Shown one piece after another: positions 33,440 to 42,381 of a stretch of DNA of 64,000 nucleotides. The stretch's first letter is position 1; every line of letters starts with the position of its first letter. The translations under genes were made by a program, and so were the position numbers. This DNA comes from CBDAUN01 sp965200645. GTDB lineage: Bacteria; Pseudomonadota; Gammaproteobacteria; Arenicellales; JAJDZL01. The stretch spans positions 1,730,441-1,794,440 of the forward strand of contig CBDAUN010000003.1 in NCBI GenBank assembly GCA_965200645.1. The letters run 5' to 3'. The notes beneath the pieces are model-generated. The model ran no database searches, was not told the DNA's origin, and saw only the letters and a program-made list of their open reading frames with translations.

Positions 33440-35644
33440 ATGTCTGACCAAAAAAACGCCCGTGTTTCTATCGCTGGGCTAAAAATAAAAAAATGTTTGT
33501 ATGATTTTGTCGCGAAGGAAGCTGCGCCGGGTACCGGAATCGACGCCGATGACTTCTGGGAACACATGGCCAATATCGTCGCTGAGTTTGCTGAGACGAA
33601 CAGGCGACTGCTTGATAAACGTGATGACCTGCAAGCCAAAATTGATGAGTGGAATCTGGAACATCGCGGTGAGGAAGTTACTCCCAGTCAAGTGCATTCC
33701 TTTCTCTCTTCAATCGGCTACCTGGTTGAAGAGGGTCCGCCTTTTACGGTTAATGTCGCCAACGTCGACCCAGAAATATCAACCGTTAACGCACCTCAAC
33801 TTGTCGTCCCCGTCGACAATGCACGCTACTCCCTCAACGCTGTAAACGCCCGTTGGGGCAGTCTCTACGATGCCCTTTACAACTCAGAAGTTGTGGAGTC
33901 AAAAGAAGGTCAGGAAATTGGAGCAGGCTATGATCCGGTTCGAGGTGAAAAGGTTATCGCTTGGGGTCGACAATTTTTGGATCAAATTTTCCCTCTGACC
34001 TCCGGCAGTCATGCAAAGGTACTTCGATACTTTTTGGTAAGCGGTGATGACTACCACCTGCAACTTAATGCGCGATTGGAAAGCGGAACCGCCGTTGGAC
34101 TAGCAAACCCTAAGCAGTTTGCGGGTTTTAGAGGACACTCTGAAAATCCCCGTGAAATTCTTTTAGTTAACAACGGGCTACATGTTCGTTTACCAATTAA
34201 TCGCGAATCACTGATCGGTAAGAGCGACAAGGCTGGGATTCGGGATATTTCTTTAGAAGCAGCCGTTACCACAATTCAAGATCTGGAAGATGCGATTTCC
34301 GCAGTCGATGCTGAAGACAAGACTGGAGCCTATCGCAACTGGCTGTATTTGATGAAAGGTACCCTAAATGTCGACATCGAAAGGTTCGGCAGGGTGACGA
34401 ATCGCTCATTAAACAGCGACCATATATTTATTAGTTCAAGCGGCAACCCGCTGCGTCTACACAGCCGCAGCATGATGCTGATACGGCATACAGGAATTCA
34501 CATGTATACCGATGCCGTGACCACCGAACATGGCGAACAAATCCCCGAAGGATTTTTAGATGCGATGGTCGCTACGCTGTGTGCCATGCATAACCTAAAG
34601 GACACTTGTGCCTTTCCAAATAGTCGCTGTAAGAGTATTTACATCGTAAAACCAAAGTTGCACGGACCTATTGAAGTGGCGGCTACGGTTGAACTGTTCA
34701 AACGGGTTGAAGAAGTACTTGGATTGCCAATGTATACGTTAAAGATTGGCATCATGGACGAAGAAAGAAGGACGACCGTAAACCTCAAGGAATGCATTCG
34801 CGCGGCAAAGCACAGAGTTATCTTTATCAATACAGGTTTTCTGGATCGTACGGGTGATGAAATTCACACAATGATGGAACTTGGACCTGCTATGCCAAAA
34901 GAGGAAATAAAGCAGGCTCCATGGTTGTTGGGTTACGAGAACTGGAACGTAGACTTGGGAATATCGCTCGGAGTGAGCGACATCGGACAAATCGGCAAGG
35001 GCATGTGGACCATGCCAGACTTACTCAAGGAGATGCTGGACGCCAAAATCAACCATCCCAATGCCGGTGCAAATACAGCTTGGGTACCTTCACCTGCAGC
35101 AGCGACTATTCATGCACTGCATTACCACTATGTCAATGTTTCATCTGTTCAAGACCAGTTGCGCGGTAATCGGCAAACGCCACTCGAAGACATTCTTAGA
35201 CCACCGCTTTTAGTTCAACGAAATCTGACTGCAGAAGAAATTAATAAAGAACTCGAAAACAACGCCCAAGGAATTCTTGGCTATGTCGTTCATTGGGTGG
35301 AGGAAGGAATTGGATGTTCGAAAATACCGGACATCAACGGCATCGATCTGATGGAGGATCGTGCGACACTTCGGATATCAAGTCAGCATATTGCCAATTG
35401 GATTCATCATGACATCACCAGCGAAAAGGAAGTGAGGGGCGTTTTTGAACGAATGGCTAAGGTCGTGGACGAGCAAAATAAGGACTCTGAAGACTACAGA
35501 ATGATGTCTGAAGACTTTGATTCAAGCGTTGCTTTTCAGGCAGCCTTGGATTTGGTCTTTCAAGGCTGCCAATCTCCCAATGGCTATACCGAAGAAATCC
35601 TGCACACACGTCGCCGGGAAGCAAAGGCCCGCTACGGAAGTTAA
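33440..35644 (+). CDS. glcB: Malate synthase G
   Basis: 734 aa, close to the 723 aa of E. coli GlcB. It condenses glyoxylate and acetyl-CoA to malate in the cytoplasm. Typical G-type segments are seen in order: the N-terminal VEEGPPFTVNVANVDPEI, NARWGSLYDALYNS, NAVNARWG, the active-site region TTIQDLEDAISAVD and KIGIMDEERRTTVNL, then RVIFINTGFLDRTGDE and MELGPAMPK, and the late YVVHWVEEGIGCSKIPD. I see no truncation. Isocitrate lyase is not in the window. Glyoxylate may come from glycolate or purine routes encoded elsewhere. The downstream neighbour is a convergent regulator. Confidence 0.96.
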   Translation: MSDQKNARVSIAGLKIKKCLYDFVAKEAAPGTGIDADDFWEHMANIVAEFAETNRRLLDKRDDLQAKIDEWNLEHRGEEVTPSQVHSFLSSIGYLVEEGPPFTVNVANVDPEISTVNAPQLVVPVDNARYSLNAVNARWGSLYDALYNSEVVESKEGQEIGAGYDPVRGEKVIAWGRQFLDQIFPLTSGSHAKVLRYFLVSGDDYHLQLNARLESGTAVGLANPKQFAGFRGHSENPREILLVNNGLHVRLPINRESLIGKSDKAGIRDISLEAAVTTIQDLEDAISAVDAEDKTGAYRNWLYLMKGTLNVDIERFGRVTNRSLNSDHIFISSSGNPLRLHSRSMMLIRHTGIHMYTDAVTTEHGEQIPEGFLDAMVATLCAMHNLKDTCAFPNSRCKSIYIVKPKLHGPIEVAATVELFKRVEEVLGLPMYTLKIGIMDEERRTTVNLKECIRAAKHRVIFINTGFLDRTGDEIHTMMELGPAMPKEEIKQAPWLLGYENWNVDLGISLGVSDIGQIGKGMWTMPDLLKEMLDAKINHPNAGANTAWVPSPAAATIHALHYHYVNVSSVQDQLRGNRQTPLEDILRPPLLVQRNLTAEEINKELENNAQGILGYVVHWVEEGIGCSKIPDINGIDLMEDRATLRISSQHIANWIHHDITSEKEVRGVFERMAKVVDEQNKDSEDYRMMSEDFDSSVAFQAALDLVFQGCQSPNGYTEEILHTRRREAKARYGS

Positions 35645-35664
35645 ACGAGCCTCTTTCGCATAAA

Positions 35665-36624
35665 TCAAGGAAGCGTTTTCTTGATTGCCCTTAGTTTGTT
35701 GATGAGTCGTTTCGGTTTGATAACTTCAATCGCATCACCCCAGGTGATCACGTGATTCGCCATCTCCTGTATCCCACCGGAGTGAAATGAAACTTCTATT
35801 TTGCCGTTGCGTAGCTCCCGAGTTCGTTGCGTGGGATGAAACATCCAATTGGAAACTATTTCCTTGTATTCGGACTTAAACCGCCATACTACTTGGACCG
35901 GTTTCTCCTTGAATGTACCAAAACTGTCCGCCAGGTAGTCCTGCATATTGAATGCCGGGTCAACTGTAAAGTACTGCTTTTCCAAAATTGATAATTTTTC
36001 GATGCGCGACAGCACGTAAGTTCGGTAATCCTCTCTGGCCGGGTTATAGGCCACCAGGTACTGCCGCGGGCCGTGTAGGAATCCATACGGATGAACCAAT
36101 TCCGTCGTTCGCTCAGATTCCAATCTCCTGGTGTAATCAAATTGCACACTCAGAAAGGATAAAATTGCAGTCCTGAGCGATTGAATGACCTCTTCACAAA
36201 TTTGCTCCCGAGGGCCGGGGCGAAAAACAAAGGCCTCTGCCGCCCTCCAGGCTTCAAGATCAACATCAACTCCGCTTAAGTGACTGGGCGCCATGTCCGC
36301 CTTGAGATATTTCAACAACTCATTCAGTTCTTTTGCCCACTGGTACATCCCTTCCTTCTCAAACATGCTCGTTGCAGTTTGCAAGGCAGTAATTTGATCG
36401 TTATTCAACTTAGGCGTTGTTAGGGCTCTACGCAATCTTATTCGTAAAGGCCGCTGTTCTAATACCTCAATGTCAAGAAATGACTCCCGTAAAGCCTTGA
36501 TCATTCTCTCAGCAGTACGCCGAGATACGCCATATTTATTCTGAATGTCTGCATAGATTAGTCCTTCAGTAGAAGCTTGAAGTTCATAGATTAAATCTAA
36601 AATGTCACAATAGCGTTCGTACAT
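35665..36624 (-). CDS. WYL-domain transcriptional regulator (HTH_11 N-terminus)
   Basis: 319 aa. The N-terminal winged helix (YADIQNKYGVSRRTAERMIKAL, about 20-42) binds DNA. The middle and C-terminal WYL region includes VQFDYTRRLESERTTELVHPYGFLHGPRQYLVAYNP and VVWRFKSEYKEIVSNW, features of the YafY/PafBC-like regulators that sense ligands, often nucleic acids or second messengers. It reads from the middle of a divergent 123-base gap shared with the SDR enzyme, so that enzyme is a possible target. The target itself is inferred from position only. Confidence 0.85.
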   Translation of the reverse strand: MYERYCDILDLIYELQASTEGLIYADIQNKYGVSRRTAERMIKALRESFLDIEVLEQRPLRIRLRRALTTPKLNNDQITALQTATSMFEKEGMYQWAKELNELLKYLKADMAPSHLSGVDVDLEAWRAAEAFVFRPGPREQICEEVIQSLRTAILSFLSVQFDYTRRLESERTTELVHPYGFLHGPRQYLVAYNPAREDYRTYVLSRIEKLSILEKQYFTVDPAFNMQDYLADSFGTFKEKPVQVVWRFKSEYKEIVSNWMFHPTQRTRELRNGKIEVSFHSGGIQEMANHVITWGDAIEVIKPKRLINKLRAIKKTLP

Positions 36625-36747
36625 TTCAGTGGGCCTTCAAGTTGTATGGCGGTAGGTCTGTTGTTATATGATGCCAGATATTCAAAATATCCCTTATGTT
36701 AAACTGATTTTTTCGAGTGTTTCAAAAAGTAGTATCGTTAATCAAAA

Positions 36748-37572
36748 ATGCAGTTTAAGAATAAAGTCATCTTGGTTACCGGTGGAAACAGCGGAATTGG
36801 TCGCAACATATGCCATCACTTTGCCAAGGAAGGTGCAACAATTGCACTGGTTGGCAGGAATGCTGAAAAGGGGGCACAAGTGGCGTCCGAACTTTCTGAG
36901 TTCGAGGTTGTCAGAAAGTTTTATTCCGTAGATCTATCAGTTGAGGCACAAGTCGCTACACTTATTGATGAAGTTTATAATGATTTCGGTAAAATCGATG
37001 CGGTCATCAATAACGCCGGAATCGGAGCGAGACGCAGCAGTGCAGACCCGAGCAAAACGCCCGGTGATAGATGGCACGAAATGCGCGGTTGCAATTTAGA
37101 TGCCGCTTACTTTGTCAGTGCGTATGCACTTAAGAAAATGCGTAGACATTCAGGCGGTGCGATGGTCAATATTTCATCGACCGCCACCTTGCATGGGAAT
37201 TGGGGTCTGTATTGTGTTGCTAAAGCAGGAGTTGAGGGGCTGACCCGATCATTTGCAAGCGAAGCTGCCAAATTCGGAATACGAGTCAATGGCATTAGTC
37301 CCGGATGGATTTCACCGAGTGATGACTTTAATGCGGTAGCATCGGGTACAGAAGATGGCAAATGGGATTTACCCCCTTCATTATTGAATCGGATGGGCAC
37401 TCCAATGGAGATTGCAACAGTGGCTGCCTTTCTTGTTTCTGATCAGGCATCGTTCGTAACAGGGCAGACTTTAATCGTGGACGGCGGTATGACAATCATT
37501 GACTATCCCTCCATTTCAATGCTTGATAACATTGGACATCGCTTGATGTCATCTACCCCCAAACAGGATTAA
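36748..37572 (+). CDS. Short-chain dehydrogenase/reductase (SDR)
   Basis: 274 aa. Classical SDR features are complete: the NAD(P) motif TGGNSGIG (11-18), NNAG (88-91), the catalytic S143/S144 with Y155 and K159 (YCVAK), and GISPGW after the active site. The C-terminus has FVTGQTLIVDGGM, typical of FabG-like enzymes. The basic residue in GRNAE after strand 2 suggests NADP(H). The substrate cannot be told. It is divergent from the WYL regulator and is followed 14 bases later by the MlaC-like gene, so the two may be cotranscribed. Confidence 0.9.
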   Translation: MQFKNKVILVTGGNSGIGRNICHHFAKEGATIALVGRNAEKGAQVASELSEFEVVRKFYSVDLSVEAQVATLIDEVYNDFGKIDAVINNAGIGARRSSADPSKTPGDRWHEMRGCNLDAAYFVSAYALKKMRRHSGGAMVNISSTATLHGNWGLYCVAKAGVEGLTRSFASEAAKFGIRVNGISPGWISPSDDFNAVASGTEDGKWDLPPSLLNRMGTPMEIATVAAFLVSDQASFVTGQTLIVDGGMTIIDYPSISMLDNIGHRLMSSTPKQD

Positions 37573-37586
37573 GGAGAATTTCTCAA

Positions 37587-38222
37587 ATGAAGCTTCAAAC
37601 AAAATCTGTCATTACGCCATTTGTGTGTGCTTTGTGTCTATTTTTCGCGGCAATTCCGGCTAGTGCCGATATTGATGAGGCTAGAACTACTGTAGTTAAT
37701 ACGCTGGACACCTTGTATGCTGATTTTGAAACTGCGGTTAACTCCGGTGCAAATTTGGATGACGAAGTTATCGAAATTTTGCGCAAGGAGTTGTTGCCGC
37801 GACTGGATGTCGACAGATTTTTAAAGTTGATTCTTGCCAGACACTGGAAGAAGGCAAGTGCGCAGCAGCGAACAGCGTTTTCCGAGATTTTGACGGAATT
37901 TCTCCTTAAATCATTTTCTATCGCCCTGGTAGGGAATGAGGAGAAGGTGATGGACATGTATCAGAAAATTGAAGTTCTTCCTGCAAAGAAGGACCGCAAG
38001 GAAGATAGAGCCTCGGTGGTTATGCGCATAAATCTTGAAAGAGGCGATACTGACATAGTTTTTAAGATGAATGACACCAGCGATGGCTGGAAGGTTTACG
38101 ATATAGTCTTTGAAGGTGTGAGTTTTGCGATTAACTATCGTGCCATACTCAATTCAGAAATCGGCAAGCATGGTATAGATGAGGTTACCCGTACTTTGGG
38201 TGACAAACTTCGACCCACATAG
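37587..38222 (+). CDS. MlaC/Ttg2D-type phospholipid-binding periplasmic protein
   Basis: 211 aa with a clear signal peptide (VITPFVCALCLFFAAIPASA). The mature part matches the MlaC family: LLPRLDVDRFLKLILARHWKKASAQQRTAFSEIL, then SVVMRINLERGDTDIVFKM and WKVYDIVFEGVSFAINYRAI. MlaC carries phospholipids between the outer-membrane MlaA and the inner-membrane MlaFEDB complex. No other mla genes lie nearby, so it is an orphan that may serve a separate lipid carrier role. AAGGAG lies 10 bases before the ATG. Confidence 0.9.
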   Translation: MKLQTKSVITPFVCALCLFFAAIPASADIDEARTTVVNTLDTLYADFETAVNSGANLDDEVIEILRKELLPRLDVDRFLKLILARHWKKASAQQRTAFSEILTEFLLKSFSIALVGNEEKVMDMYQKIEVLPAKKDRKEDRASVVMRINLERGDTDIVFKMNDTSDGWKVYDIVFEGVSFAINYRAILNSEIGKHGIDEVTRTLGDKLRPT

Positions 38223-38225
38223 TCC

Positions 38226-39509
38226 TTAAAAAAATCGTTCCGCTACCCGCAGTGTGTTGGTTGCGGCGAATAGAAACATTCGGTTTCTGATGAATCCAGG
38301 AAGAGTCGGAAACTTTAGGTGGTCCAGTTCGGTACGTCCCTCATCAGTGCCCAGCAGTTTTTGTCCGATACGCATTCCAAAATAGCTCGATAGAGTGATT
38401 CCAGACCCGCAGTAACCCATGCTGTAATAGATTCCATCCTGCTGTCCGATGTGTGGGCTAATGTCCAAAGTGTAGGCAACATAGCCAACCCATGCATTTG
38501 CAATCTTTGTGTCTGTCAACTGAGGAAAGACATCGGTCATCTGTTTTCGCAACGTATGAATTCCGGACTCAGATTCTGCTTCCATGAAGGTGACCCGACC
38601 ACCAAACAGCAAACGACTGTGGTCGGGAGATAGGCGAAAGTAATTACCGATTAACTGGGTATCCGAGATGACTCGGTTGTGTGGAATGAGTTGGTCAATC
38701 AAAGAACGATCAAGCTCTTCGGTAGCAATTTGAAAACTGCCAATGGGCAGGACTCTGCGAGCGTGCCATTGAAATTGTCTATCGGTATAACCATTGGTAG
38801 CGAGCACCACATCTCGTGCAACGATATTTCCTTTTGCAGTGCGAACTCGGAATTCACTACCTATTGACTCAATTGCTGTTACCGGACACTGATCGATAAC
38901 AATTGCTCCAGAGTCCATCACTCTTGTTAGGAGTTTCGCATGGTATTTGCCCGGGTGAATCGAACCGTGGTCTGGCAAAACGCAACCGCCGTAAAAGCGG
39001 TCCGAGCCGATTTCACCTCGTTGTTCCGAATTTGGAACCATGTAATGGTTTATTGCAATTTCCGACGGAAGTTCGGAATACGCTTTCGCTATACCCTCAA
39101 ATGCTCGTTTGCTGTGTGTTGCAATAAACCTGCCGCTTGACGAAAGATCGCAATCGAAATTTTCATCATGAATCAGATCTTTGAGATACTTGAGTGCACG
39201 GTGGCCTTCACCGATCATTTTGATCGCGATTTCGTGACCAAACTTACGCTGCAAACTTCTGAGGGATGGTTTGAAACTGGTCCCAATTTGCCCTCCGTTG
39301 CGACTGCTGCAACCATACCCACACTGCTTTGCCTCTATGATGGTAGTTGATCTGCCGGCCCGAACAGTTTGCAGTGCGGCATTCAACCCAGTGTAGCCAG
39401 AACCGACGATCACCACATCGGACTTTTGAGGTAAGTCGACCTGATCAAGAATTGGTCTTGGCGTTGACCTCCACCAATAGGGCTGGTTTTGATAGTCGTC
39501 GGAGTACAA
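38226..39509 (-). CDS. FAD-dependent oxidoreductase, PuuB/gamma-glutamylputrescine oxidase-like
   Basis: 427 aa from a TTG at 39509. DAO fold: SDVVIVGSGYTGLNAALQTV, then CSSRNGGQIGTSFKPSL, the pattern seen in PuuB-type amine oxidases. Later parts include RVLPIGSFQIATEEL, LFGGRV and a C-terminal GYCGSGITLSSYFGMRIG. The reaction is probably oxidation of a secondary amine with O2, giving H2O2. The start is odd. An ATG at 39554 is in frame but is followed at codon 5 by TAA, after which the frame is open through the annotated TTG. Either translation begins at TTG, or a nonsense change has hit the original start region. The gene follows the taurine-type transporter on the same strand. Confidence 0.8.
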   Translation of the reverse strand: MYSDDYQNQPYWWRSTPRPILDQVDLPQKSDVVIVGSGYTGLNAALQTVRAGRSTTIIEAKQCGYGCSSRNGGQIGTSFKPSLRSLQRKFGHEIAIKMIGEGHRALKYLKDLIHDENFDCDLSSSGRFIATHSKRAFEGIAKAYSELPSEIAINHYMVPNSEQRGEIGSDRFYGGCVLPDHGSIHPGKYHAKLLTRVMDSGAIVIDQCPVTAIESIGSEFRVRTAKGNIVARDVVLATNGYTDRQFQWHARRVLPIGSFQIATEELDRSLIDQLIPHNRVISDTQLIGNYFRLSPDHSRLLFGGRVTFMEAESESGIHTLRKQMTDVFPQLTDTKIANAWVGYVAYTLDISPHIGQQDGIYYSMGYCGSGITLSSYFGMRIGQKLLGTDEGRTELDHLKFPTLPGFIRNRMFLFAATNTLRVAERFF

Positions 39510-39601
39510 GTGAATGTACGAATTCGATGTTAGTCCAACTTAGAAATTGTTCATCGAAAGCAATTCATCTCCTTTCGAATCCACTAGAAGTTGGGTGAGT
39601 T

Positions 39602-41488
39602 CTAGCCTTTCCCTCGCCAAGGAATAGTTTTGTGGATGATGAACCGCATTAGCATATCGAAAATCAATCCGAGAACACCCATCACAATGATTGTCATCCA
39701 GATAATTTCATAGTCGGATTGTTTCCGTGCGACGTTTTCTACAAATCCAATACCAGTGGTGCCGGCAAGCATTTCAGCGGCAACCAATGTTCCCCAGCAG
39801 ACACCAATCGAAATACGGACTCCCGTAAGGATTTCCGGTAGGGAATTGGGCAAAATTACTTGGCGGATAATTTGACCACTGGATGCACCGAGTGAGTGGG
39901 CTGCGTGGATCTTTGACAACTGAGTACCGGTGGCACCCGTTCTTGCAGAAATGACCATAATTGCAAAGGCCACCATAAAGAGCAAAAAGATCTTACCGTC
40001 ATCCTGAATCCCAAAGATAGTAAGAATGAGTGGCGCCCAGGCGAGTGGCGGTACTGGCCGATATAGTTCAATCAGTGGATCAAAGTAGCCCTTGGCGAAT
40101 CTCGACAGACTCATTGAAAGTCCCAGTGGAACGCCCAAAACGACCCCAAATAGTAATCCTACCAACACTCGTACGATTGAATCCCATATGTGACCATCAG
40201 GAATTGGGACTGAAAAGGAGGCAAATCTTCCAGTTACAGCACTGTAAAACTTGCTTTTGAAGTTGCTCTCAACGACACCCTCAGAGTTATGTCGTGGAAA
40301 ATCACCGGGCACTATGTCTACGAGCCAATCCGGCAGTACGAAATCAACCATCTCAGCTACGGGTTTCATCTTAATCCACAGTAGCGGGAATCCTTTATAG
40401 CCCACATCTGGATCAGCCATCCAAAGGAAGGTGTTAAGTGTGTCAGATGGTTTTGGCAGCCAGCGTCCAGAACCCTGTTCCGAGCATGCATTATTACCCG
40501 CTAAAATTTGTCCGCCCGGCATTGCAATGGCATCGATCCAACGCAAACTACCCTGTTGTTTCCATTGAACTTCGTCCAACTTGTGCAGTGCACTTTCTAC
40601 ACTGTCTGTAATTCCTGGCGGGAAGATTCGGCCGTCATCGATACGACGGTAAATCTTCATGAGATTTTTAAGGAGCTCTTCTCTACTTGCTACAACGCTT
40701 GGTTCTGCATTGGTATCTATTTCGAAGTTTTTGATACGGGCTTCAATTTCCTCAAGTTGCGCTATCAATAGCGGGCCATTATTTCGAATCTGAGTGTAGT
40801 CCTTGGTAATTTGCTCCAAAGTCTGGCTTGCGGTGTCGAATTTTCTTCCTCGATCTGTCATCGGTATTGGCGGTAGTTCGGTCGAACTTCTGCCCCAACC
40901 GGGTTGCGCCAAAGCCTGTTCCATGATTTCGGGGTCAGCGGGACCGGGGTATCCCGGAGTAGCCAGTTGCTCGGCTAACGCTGATATTCTTGAGGCAATA
41001 TCGTTTATCTGCCCAGAAATTTCAGGGTCGAGGAATTCTTCACTGGCATGCGCGGCCATAACGTTGCGCATTTCAGAAATAATGTTGGCTACTTCTTCCT
41101 TGTCGTCACCAAAATCTGTAGCATCCAGTTGTGCACTGAGTTTATCGAGTTCGCCATAGTCTCTCGCCAGAAGGATGGTTCCCTGCAGTTGGCGATTCAA
41201 TATGGGAAAGGCGGACCGAATTGGATTGACTGCACGATCAAGTTTAGCAACTTGACACAGTTCATTGCCTGCTAGAGGGAAATAGGACCGTGCCGCATCC
41301 CAGGAAAACCAGTACCACAGGAACAGTATCGAACACACCCCCATCGAGACCCAGTGCCAGCCACCAAGAGCTCGTTCTGGGTTGCCGAATACCGCATCAG
41401 TTTTTTCGGTGCGTGCGACTTTGCGACCATACACTACAGACCATATCAATGATATGAAAAGAGCGACGAATATGATACCAACGATAAT
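39602..41488 (-). CDS. ABC transporter permease, taurine/nitrate type, with large N-terminal extension
   Basis: About 629 aa, far longer than TauC (about 275). Residues 1-25 form a membrane helix (IVGIIFVALFISLIWSVVY) and a second lies near 50-65. A roughly 300-residue soluble, helical region follows, then the permease domain with the EAA-type loop HAAHSLGASSGQIIRQVILP. I start it at ATT (41488) because an ideal AGGAGG lies 8 bases upstream and only this start keeps the first helix. The next usual start, TTG at 41449, would cut the helix. The gene follows the ATPase, whose stop codon overlaps the ribosome site. The large insert is probably periplasmic and may contact the binding protein. Confidence 0.8.
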   Translation of the reverse strand: MIVGIIFVALFISLIWSVVYGRKVARTEKTDAVFGNPERALGGWHWVSMGVCSILFLWYWFSWDAARSYFPLAGNELCQVAKLDRAVNPIRSAFPILNRQLQGTILLARDYGELDKLSAQLDATDFGDDKEEVANIISEMRNVMAAHASEEFLDPEISGQINDIASRISALAEQLATPGYPGPADPEIMEQALAQPGWGRSSTELPPIPMTDRGRKFDTASQTLEQITKDYTQIRNNGPLLIAQLEEIEARIKNFEIDTNAEPSVVASREELLKNLMKIYRRIDDGRIFPPGITDSVESALHKLDEVQWKQQGSLRWIDAIAMPGGQILAGNNACSEQGSGRWLPKPSDTLNTFLWMADPDVGYKGFPLLWIKMKPVAEMVDFVLPDWLVDIVPGDFPRHNSEGVVESNFKSKFYSAVTGRFASFSVPIPDGHIWDSIVRVLVGLLFGVVLGVPLGLSMSLSRFAKGYFDPLIELYRPVPPLAWAPLILTIFGIQDDGKIFLLFMVAFAIMVISARTGATGTQLSKIHAAHSLGASSGQIIRQVILPNSLPEILTGVRISIGVCWGTLVAAEMLAGTTGIGFVENVARKQSDYEIIWMTIIVMGVLGLIFDMLMRFIIHKTIPWRGKG

Positions 41489-41502
41489 GGCGATATCCTC
41501 CT
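41486..41502 (-). promoter_or_regulatory. Ribosome site with probable AUU start codon for the permease
   Basis: On the minus strand AGGAGG (41502-41497) is followed by 8 bases and then ATT ATC GTT. The ATPase stop TAG overlaps the AGGAGG. No ATG, GTG or TTG occurs in frame between the upstream stop and the TTG at 41449, 39 bases further on. Confidence 0.6.
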
Positions 41503-42304
41503 AGTCCGCGTCCATCCGACCCATTATTTCTTCTTCCATATTCCAGATCATGCTCAAGATTTCTTCTCGCTGTTCAACGAAATCATCCTGATTCTTGATA
41601 TCACGAGGGTCACGGCTTAGTCCCTGTTCTGCGTATGGAAGACGATATTGTTTGTGAAGCCGTCCTGGTCTAGGTGCCATCACAAATAGTCTTTCACCCA
41701 AAAGCAGTGCTTCTTCAACACTGTGCGTGATAATCATGATGGTCTTACCGGTTTCCTTCCAGATTTTGAGTACCAGTGACTGCATTTTCTCCCGAGTGAG
41801 TGCATCAAGCGCACCTAAGGGTTCGTCCATGAGAATTATGTCGGGATCGTTAATGAGGCAACGGGCTAGTGCGACACGTTGTTGCATACCGCCGGACAAT
41901 TGGTAGGTCGGTGTATCACCAAACCCTTGCAACCCGACTATATCAAGCCATTCTTCAACTTTGTTTATTGTCTCGGTGGGGTTGGCTCTTTTCATTCGAA
42001 GGCCGAAATTGACGTTGTCCTCCACGGTCAGCCATTCAAATAAGGCACCTTGCTGAAAGACCATGCCGCGGTCGACGCCTGGGCCCAGTATTTCTTTATC
42101 TCCGTGGAGAATTTGACCGCCGGTAGGGTGTAGAAAACCGGCGATGATGTTGAGGAGGGTAGTCTTGCCGCAACCGGAAGGCCCGAGTACAGATAGGATT
42201 TCGCCTTTCTTTAGAGTAAAGCTGACATCCTTAAGTGCGTGAACAGTATCACCTTTCGGTGAAATGAACACCATATCGAGTTTATCTGCGACAAGATCGC
42301 TCAT
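41501..42304 (-). CDS. ABC transporter ATP-binding protein, taurine/nitrate type
   Basis: 267 aa. Walker A is GPSGCGKT (41-48), Q-loop MVFQQGALFEWLTVEDNV, signature LSGGMQQRVALARCL, Walker B IILMDEPLGALD, and switch H in IMIITHSVEEALLLG. This is the TauB/SsuB/NrtC pattern for uptake of sulfonates, nitrate or related small solutes. The C-terminal tail (EEILSMIWNMEEEIMGRMDAD) is acidic. It lies between the binding protein and the permease on the minus strand. A strong hairpin separates it from the binding-protein gene. Confidence 0.93.
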   Translation of the reverse strand: MSDLVADKLDMVFISPKGDTVHALKDVSFTLKKGEILSVLGPSGCGKTTLLNIIAGFLHPTGGQILHGDKEILGPGVDRGMVFQQGALFEWLTVEDNVNFGLRMKRANPTETINKVEEWLDIVGLQGFGDTPTYQLSGGMQQRVALARCLINDPDIILMDEPLGALDALTREKMQSLVLKIWKETGKTIMIITHSVEEALLLGERLFVMAPRPGRLHKQYRLPYAEQGLSRDPRDIKNQDDFVEQREEILSMIWNMEEEIMGRMDAD

Positions 42305-42314
42305 TTTTATTATG

Positions 42315-42345
42315 AATGGCGGAAGACTATGGCTCTTCCGCCATT
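42315..42345 (-). promoter_or_regulatory. Intercistronic hairpin between binding-protein and ATPase genes
   Basis: AATGGCGGAAGA, 7-base loop, TCTTCCGCCATT: a perfect 12-bp stem inside the transporter mRNA. No U-tract follows on the minus strand, so it is unlikely to stop all transcription. It would better serve to protect the upstream binding-protein mRNA from 3' decay or to attenuate read-through. Confidence 0.75.
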
Positions 42346-42381
42346 GTATCCGGTAATTTACTGAATAGCTTCTTTTATATC

